A DNA stretch of 64,000 bases, taken from the NCBI RefSeq assembly GCF_000149955.1, contig NC_030988.1, forward strand, positions 3,254,040-3,318,039. The letters are read 5' to 3'. The notes below the pieces were generated by a model. The model worked only from the letters and a program-made list of their open reading frames with translations. It was not told the DNA's origin and made no database searches. Positions within the stretch are counted from its first letter, which is position 1, and every line of letters begins with the position of its first letter. Positions 21,073 through 32,733 of the stretch are shown piece after piece. Made by a program: the position numbers and the translations under genes. This stretch comes from Fusarium oxysporum f. sp. lycopersici 4287. Lineage: Eukaryota; Ascomycota; Sordariomycetes; Hypocreales; Nectriaceae.

Positions 21073-22951
21073 TCAAGCCTTCTTCTTGCTGTCTCTTCTG
21101 CAGCGGTCGTCAGGCGTATGAACAGAGTCCACCGTGGCATTGCCCATGGTTGCGACGTTGTAGCCGTTACGAATGATCTCATCCCGCTCGGTGTCACTGT
21201 ATTCGAGGTCAAAGGTTGTGAAGTTGGACTGATATGTATACGGCGTATTGGGTAGGTAAACAATCACTGGTCCTGAGTTGTTGGAGTGTGTATTGCAACC
21301 GAAGAAGGTCGGACGCTTGTTTAGGCCCAGATTGATAAACGTGTTTTGATCTGGAACCTTTGGGAACTCGCTATTCTGGGTGGAGGCGCCCTCCTTGGAA
21401 CTCTGATACGTTGCCACAAGGGCTGTGCCGTTCGGCCAGTGAGTCGTGGTGTCAGCGGAGCCGTCAACAGCAAAGATGACATCCACTTGGCGTTCGGATA
21501 AGAGCAGTGGATGCAAGGGAATGTTTTGCAAGTCCTCACCACCATCGACGAGCGTTAAAACCGTGCTATTAGCGTTTAAGTTGTTCCTGGGGTTGTATTT
21601 ATAGAATGGGTTGGGCCAGTTGGCGATATCCTTGTTCTCTTCGCCAATGTCCGCCAGGGTGTTATTGATGGCTTTAAGCAAGAAGTCTGGGACATTCTCA
21701 GCCTTCTCAATCTGCAGGAATGCCTGGTTAAACAGAGATGAAGACGTCCCCATGACAAACCCGGCGTTATCAACCCCAGCGATGCAGTTCCCATCTCGCT
21801 TGATGGTACCGTTGCTGAAGTCAGAGCCGATATATTTTAGAGGTGCAAAGGCGGCAAGTCCCGGATCGTAGGATCCCATTTCCCAGGGGTTGAACTCTAT
21901 GATGGTAGAATTGCCCGCTATCTGAAGCTGTCCTGACGTCCGCTCCACCGCAACAATGATAGGCATAGGTGCCGTCGCGGCAACAAACTCGATGTCATTT
22001 GCAATCGATGAGAAGGTATATGCTAGGGCGGTTGTTAGCTTTCTATTCCAATGTTAGCTGAAAAGTTCATACCTGGCCCTCCATCGCTTGCATTGACAAG
22101 CTGATATGACAAGGCTCTTCCCCAATAGTCGGTTATGGTCTTGTTGTAGCCCGCATCGGCTTTATCCTTCACATCTTGGTATAGCTCGCGGTAATACTGT
22201 GCTACAGACAAGTCTGCTGGCCCTAGAATTTGTCGGAGTAAGCGCCACCCAAGATATCTTGATCAGGAATTCTGTCATCACACACCTTCAATGATTGAAT
22301 TATCAAATTGCCAAAGGCTATCTAGTAAGCCACTGGATGCATAGATGATGGACTCTACCGTCGTGAAGTTCTGGACATAGAGACTTCCTACAGCCCAACT
22401 ACCCCCAGACAGGCCACTGAGGTACGTTGCAGCCTGAAGAATGCCGCCTAGATGGCCTTTATCTGTAGAATTCGTGGTTCGATTGTCGAATGCGGCGATG
22501 GCACCAGCACCATTCATCATGGCCCGATAACCCCCGCCAGAGATGGCAATGCCAATCCGCGGTAACTCGCCGCCATCACTCACGATGCCATTCACATACG
22601 CGTCAGTGTCTATGTCGCCAATGTTGGCTCGAGTGAGAACGTCTTTTAACGCTGAAATGGTGTTATTGCCACGAAGCTTTAGCCATGACGTTTCCTCAGT
22701 TGATAGGGTCGTTGCCTTGCGAATGATCGGCCGTCTCTGCGGGCATGAGACTCGGCCTGGGGCGTATCCATTGGGGGCATCTGTAACGGCTCTCGGCGCA
22801 AGAAATGACAAGACTTCCCCATTCGTGGTTCCATATTGTGCCACTAAATCACAAATTCAGTCGAGGCTCACTGTTACAGCTGAGACATTAACATACCGGC
22901 GGGCGAGACCAGAAACGCTGCCAATTGGATCAACCGATTGCACGCCAACAT
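21073..22951 (-). CDS. Phospholipase B (lysophospholipase), C-terminally truncated
   Basis: Four exons: 22951-22897, 22843-22286, 22222-22073 and 22022-21073 (introns 53, 63 and 50 nt), giving 570 residues. The N-terminus is a signal peptide (MLACNRLIQLAAFLVSPAVA). The cPLA2/PLB catalytic domain follows, with SCPQ, SGGGYRAMMNGAGAI, the nucleophile motif GLSGGSWAVG, and TLVDGGEDLQNIPLHPLL holding the catalytic Asp. The enzyme hydrolyses acyl chains from phospholipids and lysophospholipids outside the cell or at the wall. The usual Cys-rich end and GPI tail lie out of frame just downstream, so this product would be soluble or non-functional. Many N-glycosylation sequons are present. Confidence 0.9.
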
Positions 22952-23526
22952 TGTATGCTTTTGCAGAATTTTGGTGATGTCCAATCCAATGAGGTTGTAT
23001 AATCAGTTACCCGAGTCGACGACGACGACGAGAGACTTGATAAGATGAAAGTTGATAGCTTTTGAGGGTGAGAGCGGCCCTGACGTTCTCTCTGTTGATA
23101 CGATATTTATATCCAAGGCATGCTCCCCAGGGCCAAGGTTTATCGTCCCTCAGAGATAAGTATGTCACGGCTACGTAACCACCTTCGTGGACTTGTCTTC
23201 CGCACTTTTTCGGTTTGATAACTACACACACTACTTCGCGAACATTGCAGAGCCATGTAACCTTCGATGGATGAGAGGTCTTACTATCCAATGAAATGAT
23301 GGCGGTCAGCACAAGCTGTTTAAATTATCCCACTTTAGTGCGCTAATACTCCAGTAGGTTCACGGAAGGAAGGTCATATCACATGTAAATTTTCAGCTGA
23401 TGCATATGTGGCTGAATGATGGATTTATCAAACTGTGGGGTAAGCCACCTACTGAAGCCTTAGCACCCTCTAGGGGATACTTGGTCACTGCTGCGAACAC
23501 ACCATCATCCCATCTTGGATCTGCCC
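22952..23526. other. Promoter side of phospholipase B
   Basis: Contains GACGACGACGACGA-type trinucleotide sequence near 23015-23030. No gene seen. Confidence 0.5.
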
Positions 23527-23958
23527 TCAAGCTGGTTCTATTTGAGCTGTCAGGCTTTCAGATAGACTGCTATTACTATTAGTGGTCAACTTACCAAATA
23601 CGAAGACGACGACAGCCTGACTTCCCCGCCCGCCCAAGACTTTGACGGTAAAAGCGTCGATTGCGCAGGAGTAGTCAAATTTGTTTGGCCCGACATAAGT
23701 TACGTTCCACAGAAACGTCACCCTGTTGTTCGCCTCAAATCCAACAACTCGGTATGTAACAGAGCCCTGAACCCCCCCGCCTATGTGGCTCGACTTGCAG
23801 CGCAGCATACCACTCTCACCTGCCAATATCATCTGCGGTGGCCGTGAATCTGGCGCGTCTATCCAATGACCATGGTCAAGGCTCGGGGATTGGGGTTCGA
23901 GGTTGAGTTCCTCATTCGTATGATTCAGAATGACGACTAACAGCTCCCTCGTGGCCAT
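23527..23958 (-). CDS. Aegerolysin/ET79-like beta-structured protein, paralogue 1
   Basis: Exon 1 is 23958-23595, a probable 48-nt intron 23594-23547 (GTAAGT donor, CTGAC branch-like site, CAG acceptor), and exon 2 23546-23527, giving 127 residues; unspliced the same frame gives 143. The pattern runs VILNHTNEELNL, W.DAPDSRPPQMI, AGESGMLRCKSS, GSVTYRV and WNVTYVGPNKF, resembling lipid-binding beta-sandwich proteins of the aegerolysin/ET79 type (N-terminal N-x-T, G-x-V-T-Y core, W...Y.G.N motif). No signal peptide. The family is often membrane-binding and sometimes a partner of pore-formers; here this is inference only. A shortened paralogue lies at 46918-47217. Confidence 0.65.
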   Translation of the reverse strand: MATRELLVVILNHTNEELNLEPQSPSLDHGHWIDAPDSRPPQMILAGESGMLRCKSSHIGGGVQGSVTYRVVGFEANNRVTFLWNVTYVGPNKFDYSCAIDAFTVKVLGGRGSQAVVVFVFGKLTTNSNSSLSESLTAQIEPA

Positions 23959-24694
23959 GGCGCTGTTGATTTGGGAAGTGTTAGTCTATGCTGGAATTAG
24001 GTAGGCGAGTGTTCAACAGTGGACACAAGAGATGAAACCAAACATGAGGATGATCTGGTTTAGTAGAAACGTCGAAGGAAACTTGGGCCTAATATAGTTT
24101 ATAGTTTATAGTGCTGCGCTCGAGGATGTCTAGGCTGGCATCAGGAGCTTGTAACATTGACGCGGGCACTACAAGTTACACGTTCCTAATCGTATAGATC
24201 CCTGGGGTGGCAAATTTCTACATAATAACAGATCTCAGATCTCTGAAGAAACCCGCTAGTTTGACATCTCACCACCGGCTACATCAGGTGTGAGGCAAAC
24301 TGCTGCGCTTAGCATTAGTGAACGCTCTTAGCCAACAAGGGTTGCGGCCAAGACACACGATATGGGTTTTGCTTATTCTAAGCGCTTTCTCCTTTTACTC
24401 TCTTGATTCTTCATATGCCTCGAACCACAGCTATCGGCATAGATTGTACAATGATCAACGAGACTGGAATCGACGCCCCAACCCAGGGCGGTGATATCAT
24501 GACCCCCGGATAAGAAAGCGGAGTCAGATCATGATCATGCTTGTTTTAAACCACTTCATAACCTTGTTATACGTAGACACCCACGGTCAAGAGGGTGGGA
24601 GCGCGTGGCCGACTGAGTTTGGAAAGCACAATTAGTGGGTGGCATTAGCAAACTCAATCGCCTCATCACCAAGGCCTACCCATTATCCCATCGG

Positions 24695-25110
24695 CTAGTT
24701 CGAATCAAACAAAATCCTACAGGGCTGTGCCTTCTGACAAGAAGCGCAGCAAGACCGATCACACGTTGACACAGTGTGTCCGTACGGAAGCGGAAGTGGC
24801 ATTTTGAACTCGAAAAGGTCGATGTTCCAGGTCGGCGAAAAGGCGATCAGAGTTGCCAGTGTGAATATAGCCTCAGGAAGTATCGACGCCTTGGAAATTT
24901 GATCCAAAGAAACATCGCCTAGCACATATTCACATTTTGGGGGCTCAAGAAGCTGTTACAGATGTCATTATCAATGACGTATAAAGCGTATGAATGACTC
25001 ACCCATGTCAGTTTATGCCGTTTGTAGTATCGCCACTGACAGTAATATTGAGGTACCATGGTTGAGAGACTCATGATCATATTTTGTTTGTGTATCTCTT
25101 CGGTTGTCAT
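24695..25110 (-). CDS. Hypothetical protein, two exons
   Basis: Exon 1 is 25110-25003, the intron 25002-24953 (50 nt, GTGAGT donor, ACAG acceptor) and exon 2 24952-24695, giving 121 residues. No known domain recognised. Features are an aromatic/basic segment (YYCQWRYYKRHK), a short hydrophobic stretch (AIFTLATLIAF) and five cysteines near the C-terminus (CDRSCCASCQ...C). No signal peptide. It could be a lineage-specific gene or the remainder of a larger decayed gene. Support comes only from the intron signals and frame continuity. Confidence 0.4.
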
Positions 25111-25288
25111 AAGGTTCTGTGGCGGTGACGAGAGGGTGATGCAATCAATCAGGGTGTAATAATCAGACCGTACTAACTGACCCGTATCGCGCTCAAAGTC
25201 CCAGGAATTACAGAAGGGTTAACCCCAATGAATTATCCGGCGGGGGGGAAAAAAGGTTATCGTAGCAGTACTGGAGGTCGTCCTATTA

Positions 25289-25410
25289 GAGAGAGATGAC
25301 TCCTTTATTGAGTCTTGATAACGCAAAAGTCTTGTAACTTTCTTGTACATGGGGTCGAGTGGAACAAAGTACGGAAAGGAGCCTCGTGACAAACCGGGAG
25401 ATAATAACCA
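25289..25410. repeat. Fragment of the MITE found at 50871-51182
   Basis: In reverse orientation it shares ATTATCTCC, GGCTCCTTTCCGTAC, TGTACAAGAAAG, TTACAAG..TTTTGC and AAAGGAGTC with the left third of the 50.9-kb MITE, about 80% by eye over 120 bp. Confidence 0.55.
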
Positions 25411-25824
25411 AAGTCGGCGTCCAGTAGCTTAGATATCAGGTGATGCTAACATTCGCGGTTCAACAGACTAACAAAAACAACAGTCTGTTCGTGACAGATA
25501 GTATCAATTTTAAAACCAGTCGACTATTTCAGTTACGAAGCGATGAGCTTAGTGAGCGTTGACACGTGCAGTCCCCAAAACCCCAAAGTGACAAAACCCA
25601 TGAACGTCTGCCCACTGTTGAAGTTAAGGCAATCAACTTACTAACGTCATCATTTGCGAGTGCTCTTTCTCAAGTTTTATCGTCAGTGCCTCATCAATCA
25701 TCAAAGTGGAATATTTCGGCATAAAAAGCCATTACCTATTTCACCCGTCTCACCTCCTTCAATCTTTCGGGCTTGAAATTATCTTTACTGAGCTCCATTG
25801 AGGTCGGTGAGGTGATAAGACGCT

Positions 25825-28137
25825 ATGGCCCCCAACGAGGAGGAAATTCTCAGCGAAAGCTTCGATCAACATGCTCGGGTCGTCAGAAATGATACCCCTC
25901 GTGCGAAGCATATGCACACTGGTGATGTTTCTCTTCAACCCAGGTAAGCCTCAAGAGCCAACAGCCAGGGGTCAATAGCTCAAACTTGGACTGCCACTAA
26001 CATGTGCCACTTTTTTCGGATCGCAGCCGTTGGTGGTTTCTCTCAACAGCATTTCCCATGATTGCGGGCACTCTAGGCCCTGTTGCTTCGGCGTTTAGTA
26101 TCTGTTCCCTGGCTGAGCCGTGGCGACAGCAACTGGTTCCTGGGGGAGATATCCAGGACGCTCCTTCAGTCCCTGATCCGCCATGGTATGCCCTGGAAGT
26201 ATTTCGATCAGTGAAGATCTTCTCTGATGCTCTCTATATAGGCTATCCATCGTCGAGGCCATCCAGCTTCTTGCTGGTATCATCTCAAATCTCTTCCTTC
26301 TACTCAACATGGCGAGACGCGTCCGCTTTAACCTGGCCCTGCCTATCACAATAATTGGATGGTACTATAAACAACTCACTATCGATCTGGTTACTGATAT
26401 AGGACAAACAGGTATGCCTCTTCTCTTTGCCGCACCGTTCTAACCGCCACTGCCTCCAGACCTCTCAAAGCTATTGCGTTCTCTAAAGACGAGCTTATAT
26501 GGTCTCAATCATTTTACTATGGCATATGGGCAGCCATCCTCTATTTTGTCGACGCTTCACTTCTGACCATCACTTTCTGGGGTGCTTGTACTGGTCACTA
26601 CCGTAAGGACTTACTACTGACCTCAAGTCAACGCACCTTAATGTTGCAAACCATCTTGCTGCTCATATATCTCCTCCTTGGCGCCTATATATTCTCCGAG
26701 ATAGAATCCTGGCCCTACCTTGATGCTGTATATTGGACTATCGTCACTTTCTTCACTGTTGGCTTTGGGGACTATTATCCCGTGACCGACCTTGGAAGAG
26801 CACTCTTGATCCCACTCGCCCTTGCTGGCATCATATCCCTGGGCCTAGTTATTAGCTCAGTTAGAAACCTAGTCCTTGAACATGGAAGGCGCTGCGTTGG
26901 GGCTCGAGTCGATGACAGAATACGAGGAAAGATCATCCGGAAGTTGCTACACAGCAGTGACAGCAAGAGTCTTGAACCCATTCACGAAGAACTCAAGACC
27001 CCTCCCACAAGATCAAACGAAGCACGAGAGACCGAGTTCGAGCGCCGCAGAGCTGAATTTGCCCTAATGCGCAAAATTCAGGCGAAATCCTCAATTCGCA
27101 GAAGATGGGTAGCTATGGCTTTTTCCACGTTCACATGGCTCGTTCTGTGGCTAGTGGGCGCTTTTGTCTTTCAGAGGGCTGAGAAGGCCTATCAAGACTG
27201 GTCATACTTTGATGCACTCTACTTTTGCTTCGAGGCCTGGACGACTATTGGATATGGTGATCTAACTCCAATATCCAATGCAGGTAGGTCGTTCTATGTC
27301 TTTTGGTCTCTTTTAGCCCTGCCCACTATGACAGTGCTTATCTCAAATGCGAGTGATACTGTGGTTAGGATCATCCGAGATGGAACCATTTTAGTTGGAA
27401 ACTTCACGATCCTCCCGAATGATCGAGGCTTTGCCGGAAATTTGAAGAGCTTTATTAGCAAGATAACATTTGGCAAAGTCTTCCCGGGCAATCTTGACTC
27501 TGGATCTCCGAAACCGGTGGCATCCTCGAAGGACATTGACCAACGATCAGCTGGGACCACGGCAGAGTTTCATGGACTTTCTCTCCGGAATGATGACAGA
27601 GGCTTGCTCGATGTTTCTTTTGGCGGCCAAACGGTTTCACAAATCACTGGCCCACAGAACACTCGGGCTCAATCACTTTTCACCTCCGACGTGCGCCATA
27701 ACGGCCTTCACGAGCTTGCCACCAGCACCGATTTCCAACTTCTTCTCATCTCCGAGCTCCAAGTCGTCATTGGCCATCTCAAAGAGCCTAAGCCACACCA
27801 CTACACCTTCGACCAGTGGGTCTGGTACCTCAAACTCATCGGCGAGGATGAACACAGCCCACAGACACATTGCAAGGTAAACCTGGAGAAAACTCGCCAC
27901 TATCCAAACGAGGACGATTCGGATAGGGTATTTAAATGGTCATGGGTAGGGAATGGTAGCCCTTTGTTAGGTGCCGAGGAAGAGAGCAAATGGATTCTGG
28001 GCAGGCTGATGGATAAACTTGAAGAGTCTTTACTAGTCCAGAGGAGATGGCGGTTTGGGAATGGTTCAAGAATTTCGCTTCCGGAGGCACGGCACGTGCA
28101 GGACTTGGACAGAGATGGTCTGGTTGATAAGCGGTGA
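25825..28137 (+). CDS. TOK1: Outwardly rectifying two-pore-domain potassium channel (TOK type)
   Basis: Four exons: 25825-25943, 26027-26185, 26242-26361 and 26403-28137, giving 710 residues with every junction in frame. Layout of the fungal TOK family: a hydrophilic N-terminus, eight predicted membrane helices and two pore loops with selectivity filters FFTVGFGDYYPV (first) and WTTIGYGDLTPI (second), then a long cytosolic tail. It moves K+ across the plasma membrane and contributes to membrane-potential control. The long charged loop between the two pores is typical. No broken positions seen, so it is probably functional. Confidence 0.93.
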
Positions 28138-29145
28138 TGGTATATGGGTTTTAAATAAAGCATTCACGCAATGTTGATTTGGGGCCTGGAATTCTTCATC
28201 TCCTGAGTGCGTGAAGCCCTCCAGTCCGTACCTCGCCCCACATGACCTTGGGAACCCCGGAAGTACGTGAGGGGTACGGAAAGTTTAATCCGTGAAAGAT
28301 TTCGTGTCAATTCCCCTCAAAACACCACGAATTCATTTTGATGAGAACAATGGAGTCCCCTCCAATTCTTGATGAGATCCCAGTCATCAGTCACTATGAT
28401 GACAAGAGCTTTCTCGATGAGAGGCACAGTGTCGCAGGGTAGGCATTAGTAATCTAGCTATATGCTTTAAGTAACTCTGCGGGATGGAATACCCCGCACA
28501 AGAAATAACTTAAGACAACAATCAACACACATTTGCTGCTGCTTAACACATTTTACTTTAACCCTTTAAGCACGCTCAGTGCGACACATCTCCTTGATGC
28601 CTCGGGCCCTCGACATGTGGAGAAATATAAGAATGGCTTACACCAAATTCCGTACTGTAGATCTCCCACATTCGATTCTCATGGTTTTTACAGCCACTAG
28701 CCGAGTGCTTTACATGACACCCTCATGACGATGAACCAACCGCGGGTGATAAACACTGTATTCCGCAAGACAGCCGTACGGAAGGGTCGGAGCGTAAGCA
28801 TCCGAAAACTCAAGGAGATATAGTGCAAATATACTAGCACCACTACACCATACCAAGCCTACAGTACCACCCTCTCACAGTATTTATTCTTGGGCCCTAG
28901 AAGACGTTATTCACACCACTCAACCCTACGCCAAGGATAATCATAAGAGCTCCGCTTGAAGTAAAGATGGCTAGGCTGTTACCCTTAAGTAGCATCTCGA
29001 CAGTTATCTTAGGTATACCAATTGATAAACTCCTAACTCTCGCGTTTATCAATACAAACCAGCGTATATCACCCCTTATAGATGTGCCAACTGCAGGGAC
29101 TTGCCATCCGTCTGAGGTTGCTACCTTCCGGAGGTGGGCTTCAAC
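28138..29145. other. Intergenic with possible decayed sequence
   Basis: A short frame beginning at 28341 (MESPPILDEIPVIS..., 33 codons) has no known match that I recognise. The segment at 28210-28290 holds GTACCTC/GAGGTAC-like sequence resembling the MITE internal part. No gene supported. Confidence 0.4.
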
Positions 29146-29147
29146 TA

Positions 29148-31374
29148 CCATCCAGGACCACCTAATGCATAACCCCACCTAATGCATAACCAAAATTTCG
29201 TTCCTCCCATACAAAATCCAAATTTTGATGTCCACAAAAATAGGCCCGATTCTCAATTAATAAATGAGGCTTTGGAGAAAGTTTCTAGAAAATTGCTCAA
29301 ACTTTACTGTCCGCGTGGTTTTTTGACCTCCCGACCGCTGCGTGTGCGCTGGCAGTGCTTTGTTACGACCATAAAGTCATCACTTTCGTCCTCTGACCTG
29401 ACACCCACCTCAATCACCGACTCGACCTCCTCATCCACGTCCACCTCAATTTCTGCCTCCTTTGAGTCAGGAAGAGCTTCTCCAGCCGCTATATTCTCCG
29501 ACAGAGCCATGAATCGTCGGTTCTGGTTTGGTACCGCCTTTCTTTTCTTCCCTCGCCGCAGCTGGGACACCTGCTCCTCGAGACCAGTAATCCGCGCATT
29601 CTGAACGGCCACCTTCATCTCTAAAGCTTCCAATCCCTTTGCGATCTTATTGTACTTCTGCCTGGTCGGACGGCTTCGGTGTTTGGCCAAATCCCTCACT
29701 TGCCGACTCGTTTTCGGCGTATCATCTGAGTGCAGTTGAGGAGGGCTCGGCGTCTTGAACTCTTCCAGCAGTTTTTCTTTGTCCGGTTGAATTTCAGGAT
29801 GTGTTAGAGCTTTGTACCGATTCATTGGCCAATTTCCAGTAAACCTACAGCCGGATAAGATAATCTCCTTCCTGATACCCGCCTCCCTGGCTTTCGCGTA
29901 TGCCCGGATAAAGTTGACTTTGTCAACCGGCGCAGAATCGGTCAAACTAGCCAGCATTTAGAGTTCTTTCCGGTACGCACCTTTGATGACATTAAAAATC
30001 CCATTATCTAATGGCTGCAGACCATGGGAACAATGTGCTGGTAAGTAACAGCAGTAGACGTTGTTCAGAAAGCACGTAGCCATCCACTCGTCCTGACTAC
30101 TCGTTAGCGACCTTATAGCGGGAGACTCTGCGGTGAAAACACCAAAAGACTCACTTGTGTATGGGTTCCATGACCGTCAAGGATAATAAGTCTCGCATCT
30201 GATGCATCGCGAGGCTCTGTTTGAGGTAGATAGACATCTTTCAACCACTCGAGAGCTATATGGTTGTCTGTCCAGCCGTTCGGTGATGTGATGTAGTGCC
30301 AGTCCGCTATTAATTCGAATTCGTTAAGGAACCACTGTTTCTGCAGCTCTTTTCCTTTAAAGATAATTCCCGGTTTCAAAGCACGGCCAGTTGCGGTGAC
30401 AGCCTCAATAAACGAAGTCCAGGTGCGCGACTGAACGCCTTTCAACATCGCCTTCTTCTTCGGGCCAGAGCTCCCGATCACGAGGCTGTCCAGGCCTCAT
30501 GGACAACCAATTAGCTATGCCCTATAAAAGCCTATAGAGTACTTATAGAAGACTTACCGAAACCCGCCATTATACCGCCCTCGTCCACGTTAACTGTGTT
30601 CTCAGGCTTGATCCAGCCGTACTCGTTCTCCCTGATATCGAAGTACCAATTGACCGCCTTCGGAGTAAAGCCGTCAAATCTGGCGGCTTCTTGACGTTTT
30701 CCAATTTTGGTAGATAGTTTTGGGTGACGTTTGACGAACCTGGTGGTCCAGTGCTTGCCCAAAGGTTTGTTATCGCCTTGTTGTTGAAGGATGGCCTCGA
30801 CACAGGCGCGGAGTTGGCTGTGCGAGGGAGCATAGCCCAGGGACTCTTGTCGCAGCACCCAACGAATAAGCGTCTCCTCCTGGCTCTTTGGAATACGCTG
30901 GTGGGCCTGGATACGTTCATTCCTGCTTGCTTGACCGGAAAGTCGTCTCGAAATGGTCCACTAAGGTACTCCACGTTTCTGGGCCGCCTCATTCTGTGAG
31001 AGGCCTCTATCGGTGGTGTCGAATATAGCCTCAGCTACGTCATCTTCGGCATAGTTACGGCGAACCATTACGGAAGGAGTTGCGGCGAGTAAATTAGGTA
31101 AAAGTTCGGCTTGAGTGGATGGAGTCGCCTAGGGTACATGAGGTGAAATGCGACAAAATTCAAAGGGCTAGAGAACCAGGCTACAGGGCGGAACGGGAAA
31201 AATTCAAGCCGATATGAAAATTTGATGGAAAAAGCAATATAGTGCAGGTCTTCGTTCGCGAGTATCTTCATGCCTGGCCGAATACAATGCAATTGAAAAT
31301 TTGGATTTTGTATGGGAGAAGCGAAATTTTGGTTATGCATTAGGTGGGGTTATGCGTTAGGTGGTCCTGGATGG
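29148..31374 (-). mobile_element. pogo/Fot-type DNA transposon, copy 1 (decayed)
   Basis: 2227 bp flanked by TA at 29146-29147 and 31375-31376. The terminal inverted repeats begin CCATCCAGGACCACCTAA, with an inner repeat of the CCACCTAATGCATAACC unit. It is the same family as 43450-45658, with the gene on the minus strand. Confidence 0.92.
29304..31068 (-). pseudogene. pogo-type transposase, copy 1, with premature stops
   Basis: Same three-exon layout as the intact copy at 43738-45502. It keeps the helix-turn-helix N-terminus, the CENP-B-like region, DEGG, ILDGHGTHT and LQPLDNG. It is interrupted by a TAG after GVP in the first 40 codons and by a TAA (29960 region) where the intact copy has CAA. 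No working transposase is expected. Confidence 0.88.
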
Positions 31375-31480
31375 TATTATAAATAACACACTAAGAGGTG
31401 AGCTTCCAGGAGTGATGCTTACATTCCCAATGTGTGGAAAATTGTTCGTATTAGTGAAGAGGTTGCAACTACTTGAGGAG

Positions 31481-31515
31481 GGAATTGCTACACGGGCATG
31501 ACTCTTACACGGGTA
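31481..31515. repeat. Degenerate MULE terminal repeat
   Basis: GGAATTGCTACACGGGCATG followed by ACTCTTACACGGG resembles the MULE terminus (GGCAATTACTACACCGGCGT then CACTCTTACACAGG). No partner terminus was found nearby. Confidence 0.45.
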
Positions 31516-32012
31516 GGGAAAGCATTCAGAAATAGATATGGGGTGGAGGGGATGCTGTAGCGTCAGCTGTCATACTATCTGACCTTGACTACAGTATTTT
31601 TTATAGCCACCTTTTACTGATCGGGGCTCTACCGGTAGGCGAAACTCCCGTCAGCCATGCCTCATTCTCTATCTTAATTTGTGGAATGATTAACAAAAAT
31701 GACAAAATTAATACATAACAAGGTAAGACTAAAAATAACTCACCTGTTCTAGACCTCTGTTGGACGACAGTAAAGCCATAATGGAACAGCATGAAAGCGT
31801 CGCAGCTGCCTAGTGGTGGTTGCACCTCTCTCGCATCGGCTCTTGGACGGAGAGGCTGAGCCCAAACCAGTCCTCAGCGTTTACGAACGGAGAAGTATCT
31901 CTATTAATAGCTCGCAGTGAAAAGGGTGGCATAGCGAGCTGAAAACTAGCTGGTGAGCGAATGTAAAAGACAGAGAAAATGCATGTGGAAGGGGAGTGCA
32001 GAGACAGACTAT

Positions 32013-32020
32013 TATAAATA
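32013..32020 (+). promoter_or_regulatory. TATA-like box (TATAAATA)
   Basis: Lies about 120 bp upstream of the ATG at 32141, with a CA-rich leader between them, as in fungal core promoters. Confidence 0.4.
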
Positions 32021-32140
32021 CCTAGCCATTACTCCACAATCTTAAACCAATCTTCATCGCAAACTACAGCATCTCAAGAAATACATCACAGAGAAGAAGA
32101 GCCACAAACCCAACTTCTAAAAACCTCAAGACAGTCAACA

Positions 32141-32526
32141 ATGCACTTCCCTTATATTCTCCCTTTGTCGCTTTGGGCCCTAGAGTAGCCAATTCCGCCG
32201 CTATTGACGATAGCGACATGCTCGATACCCGTGCACCTAAGTGTGAGGCAGGCATCAACCTGATCAGACTCGATCTCATGCACGGTAAATCATTCACTGG
32301 GTTTGGCAAACCAGGCGACTGCAAAAACCTCCCAAAGAATGTCAATGACTTTGATGTCGATTCCCGAGGCACTAAATCGCTTGTGCCGTGCTTTGAGTGC
32401 ACGGTATACGAGAAATCCGATTGTCAGCCTGGTGACAGCATAACGATTGGAGGCAATAGAGCATTCAAGGCCATGGGCAAAAAGAAGCAGCACTGGAGGA
32501 GCTGGAAGTGCGAGTGCAAGGACTAA
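32141..32526 (+). pseudogene. Small cysteine-rich secreted protein gene, frameshifted in the leader
   Basis: The ATG at 32141 opens a signal-peptide-like start (MHFPYILPLSLWA) that stops almost at once. The mature part is in another frame (open 32173-32526) and has seven cysteines (KCEAG, GDCKN, PCFEC, SDCQ, KCEC) over about 110 residues, ending two codons after the last Cys. A single indel near 32172-32180 would explain it. A TATA-like box and leader are present. It resembles effector-type small secreted proteins in size and Cys content only. Alternatively an unrecognised start or splice exists. Confidence 0.5.
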
Positions 32527-32733
32527 ACGGCAAAGATGAAGAGTATAAGATTGACTCTGGAGGAGACAGTGGCGGCAGAAAGGGGAAGACTAGTAGGGAG
32601 ACGCTCATTAGGCTAATAACCTTGTATTTAATCTTGTATTTATTCTTCTGGCTTTGTCACTCATTACACTATTCAATCAAGATGAATCATTCATTCAATC
32701 CCAGAAATACCTTTTACCGGACATACAGGCTTA

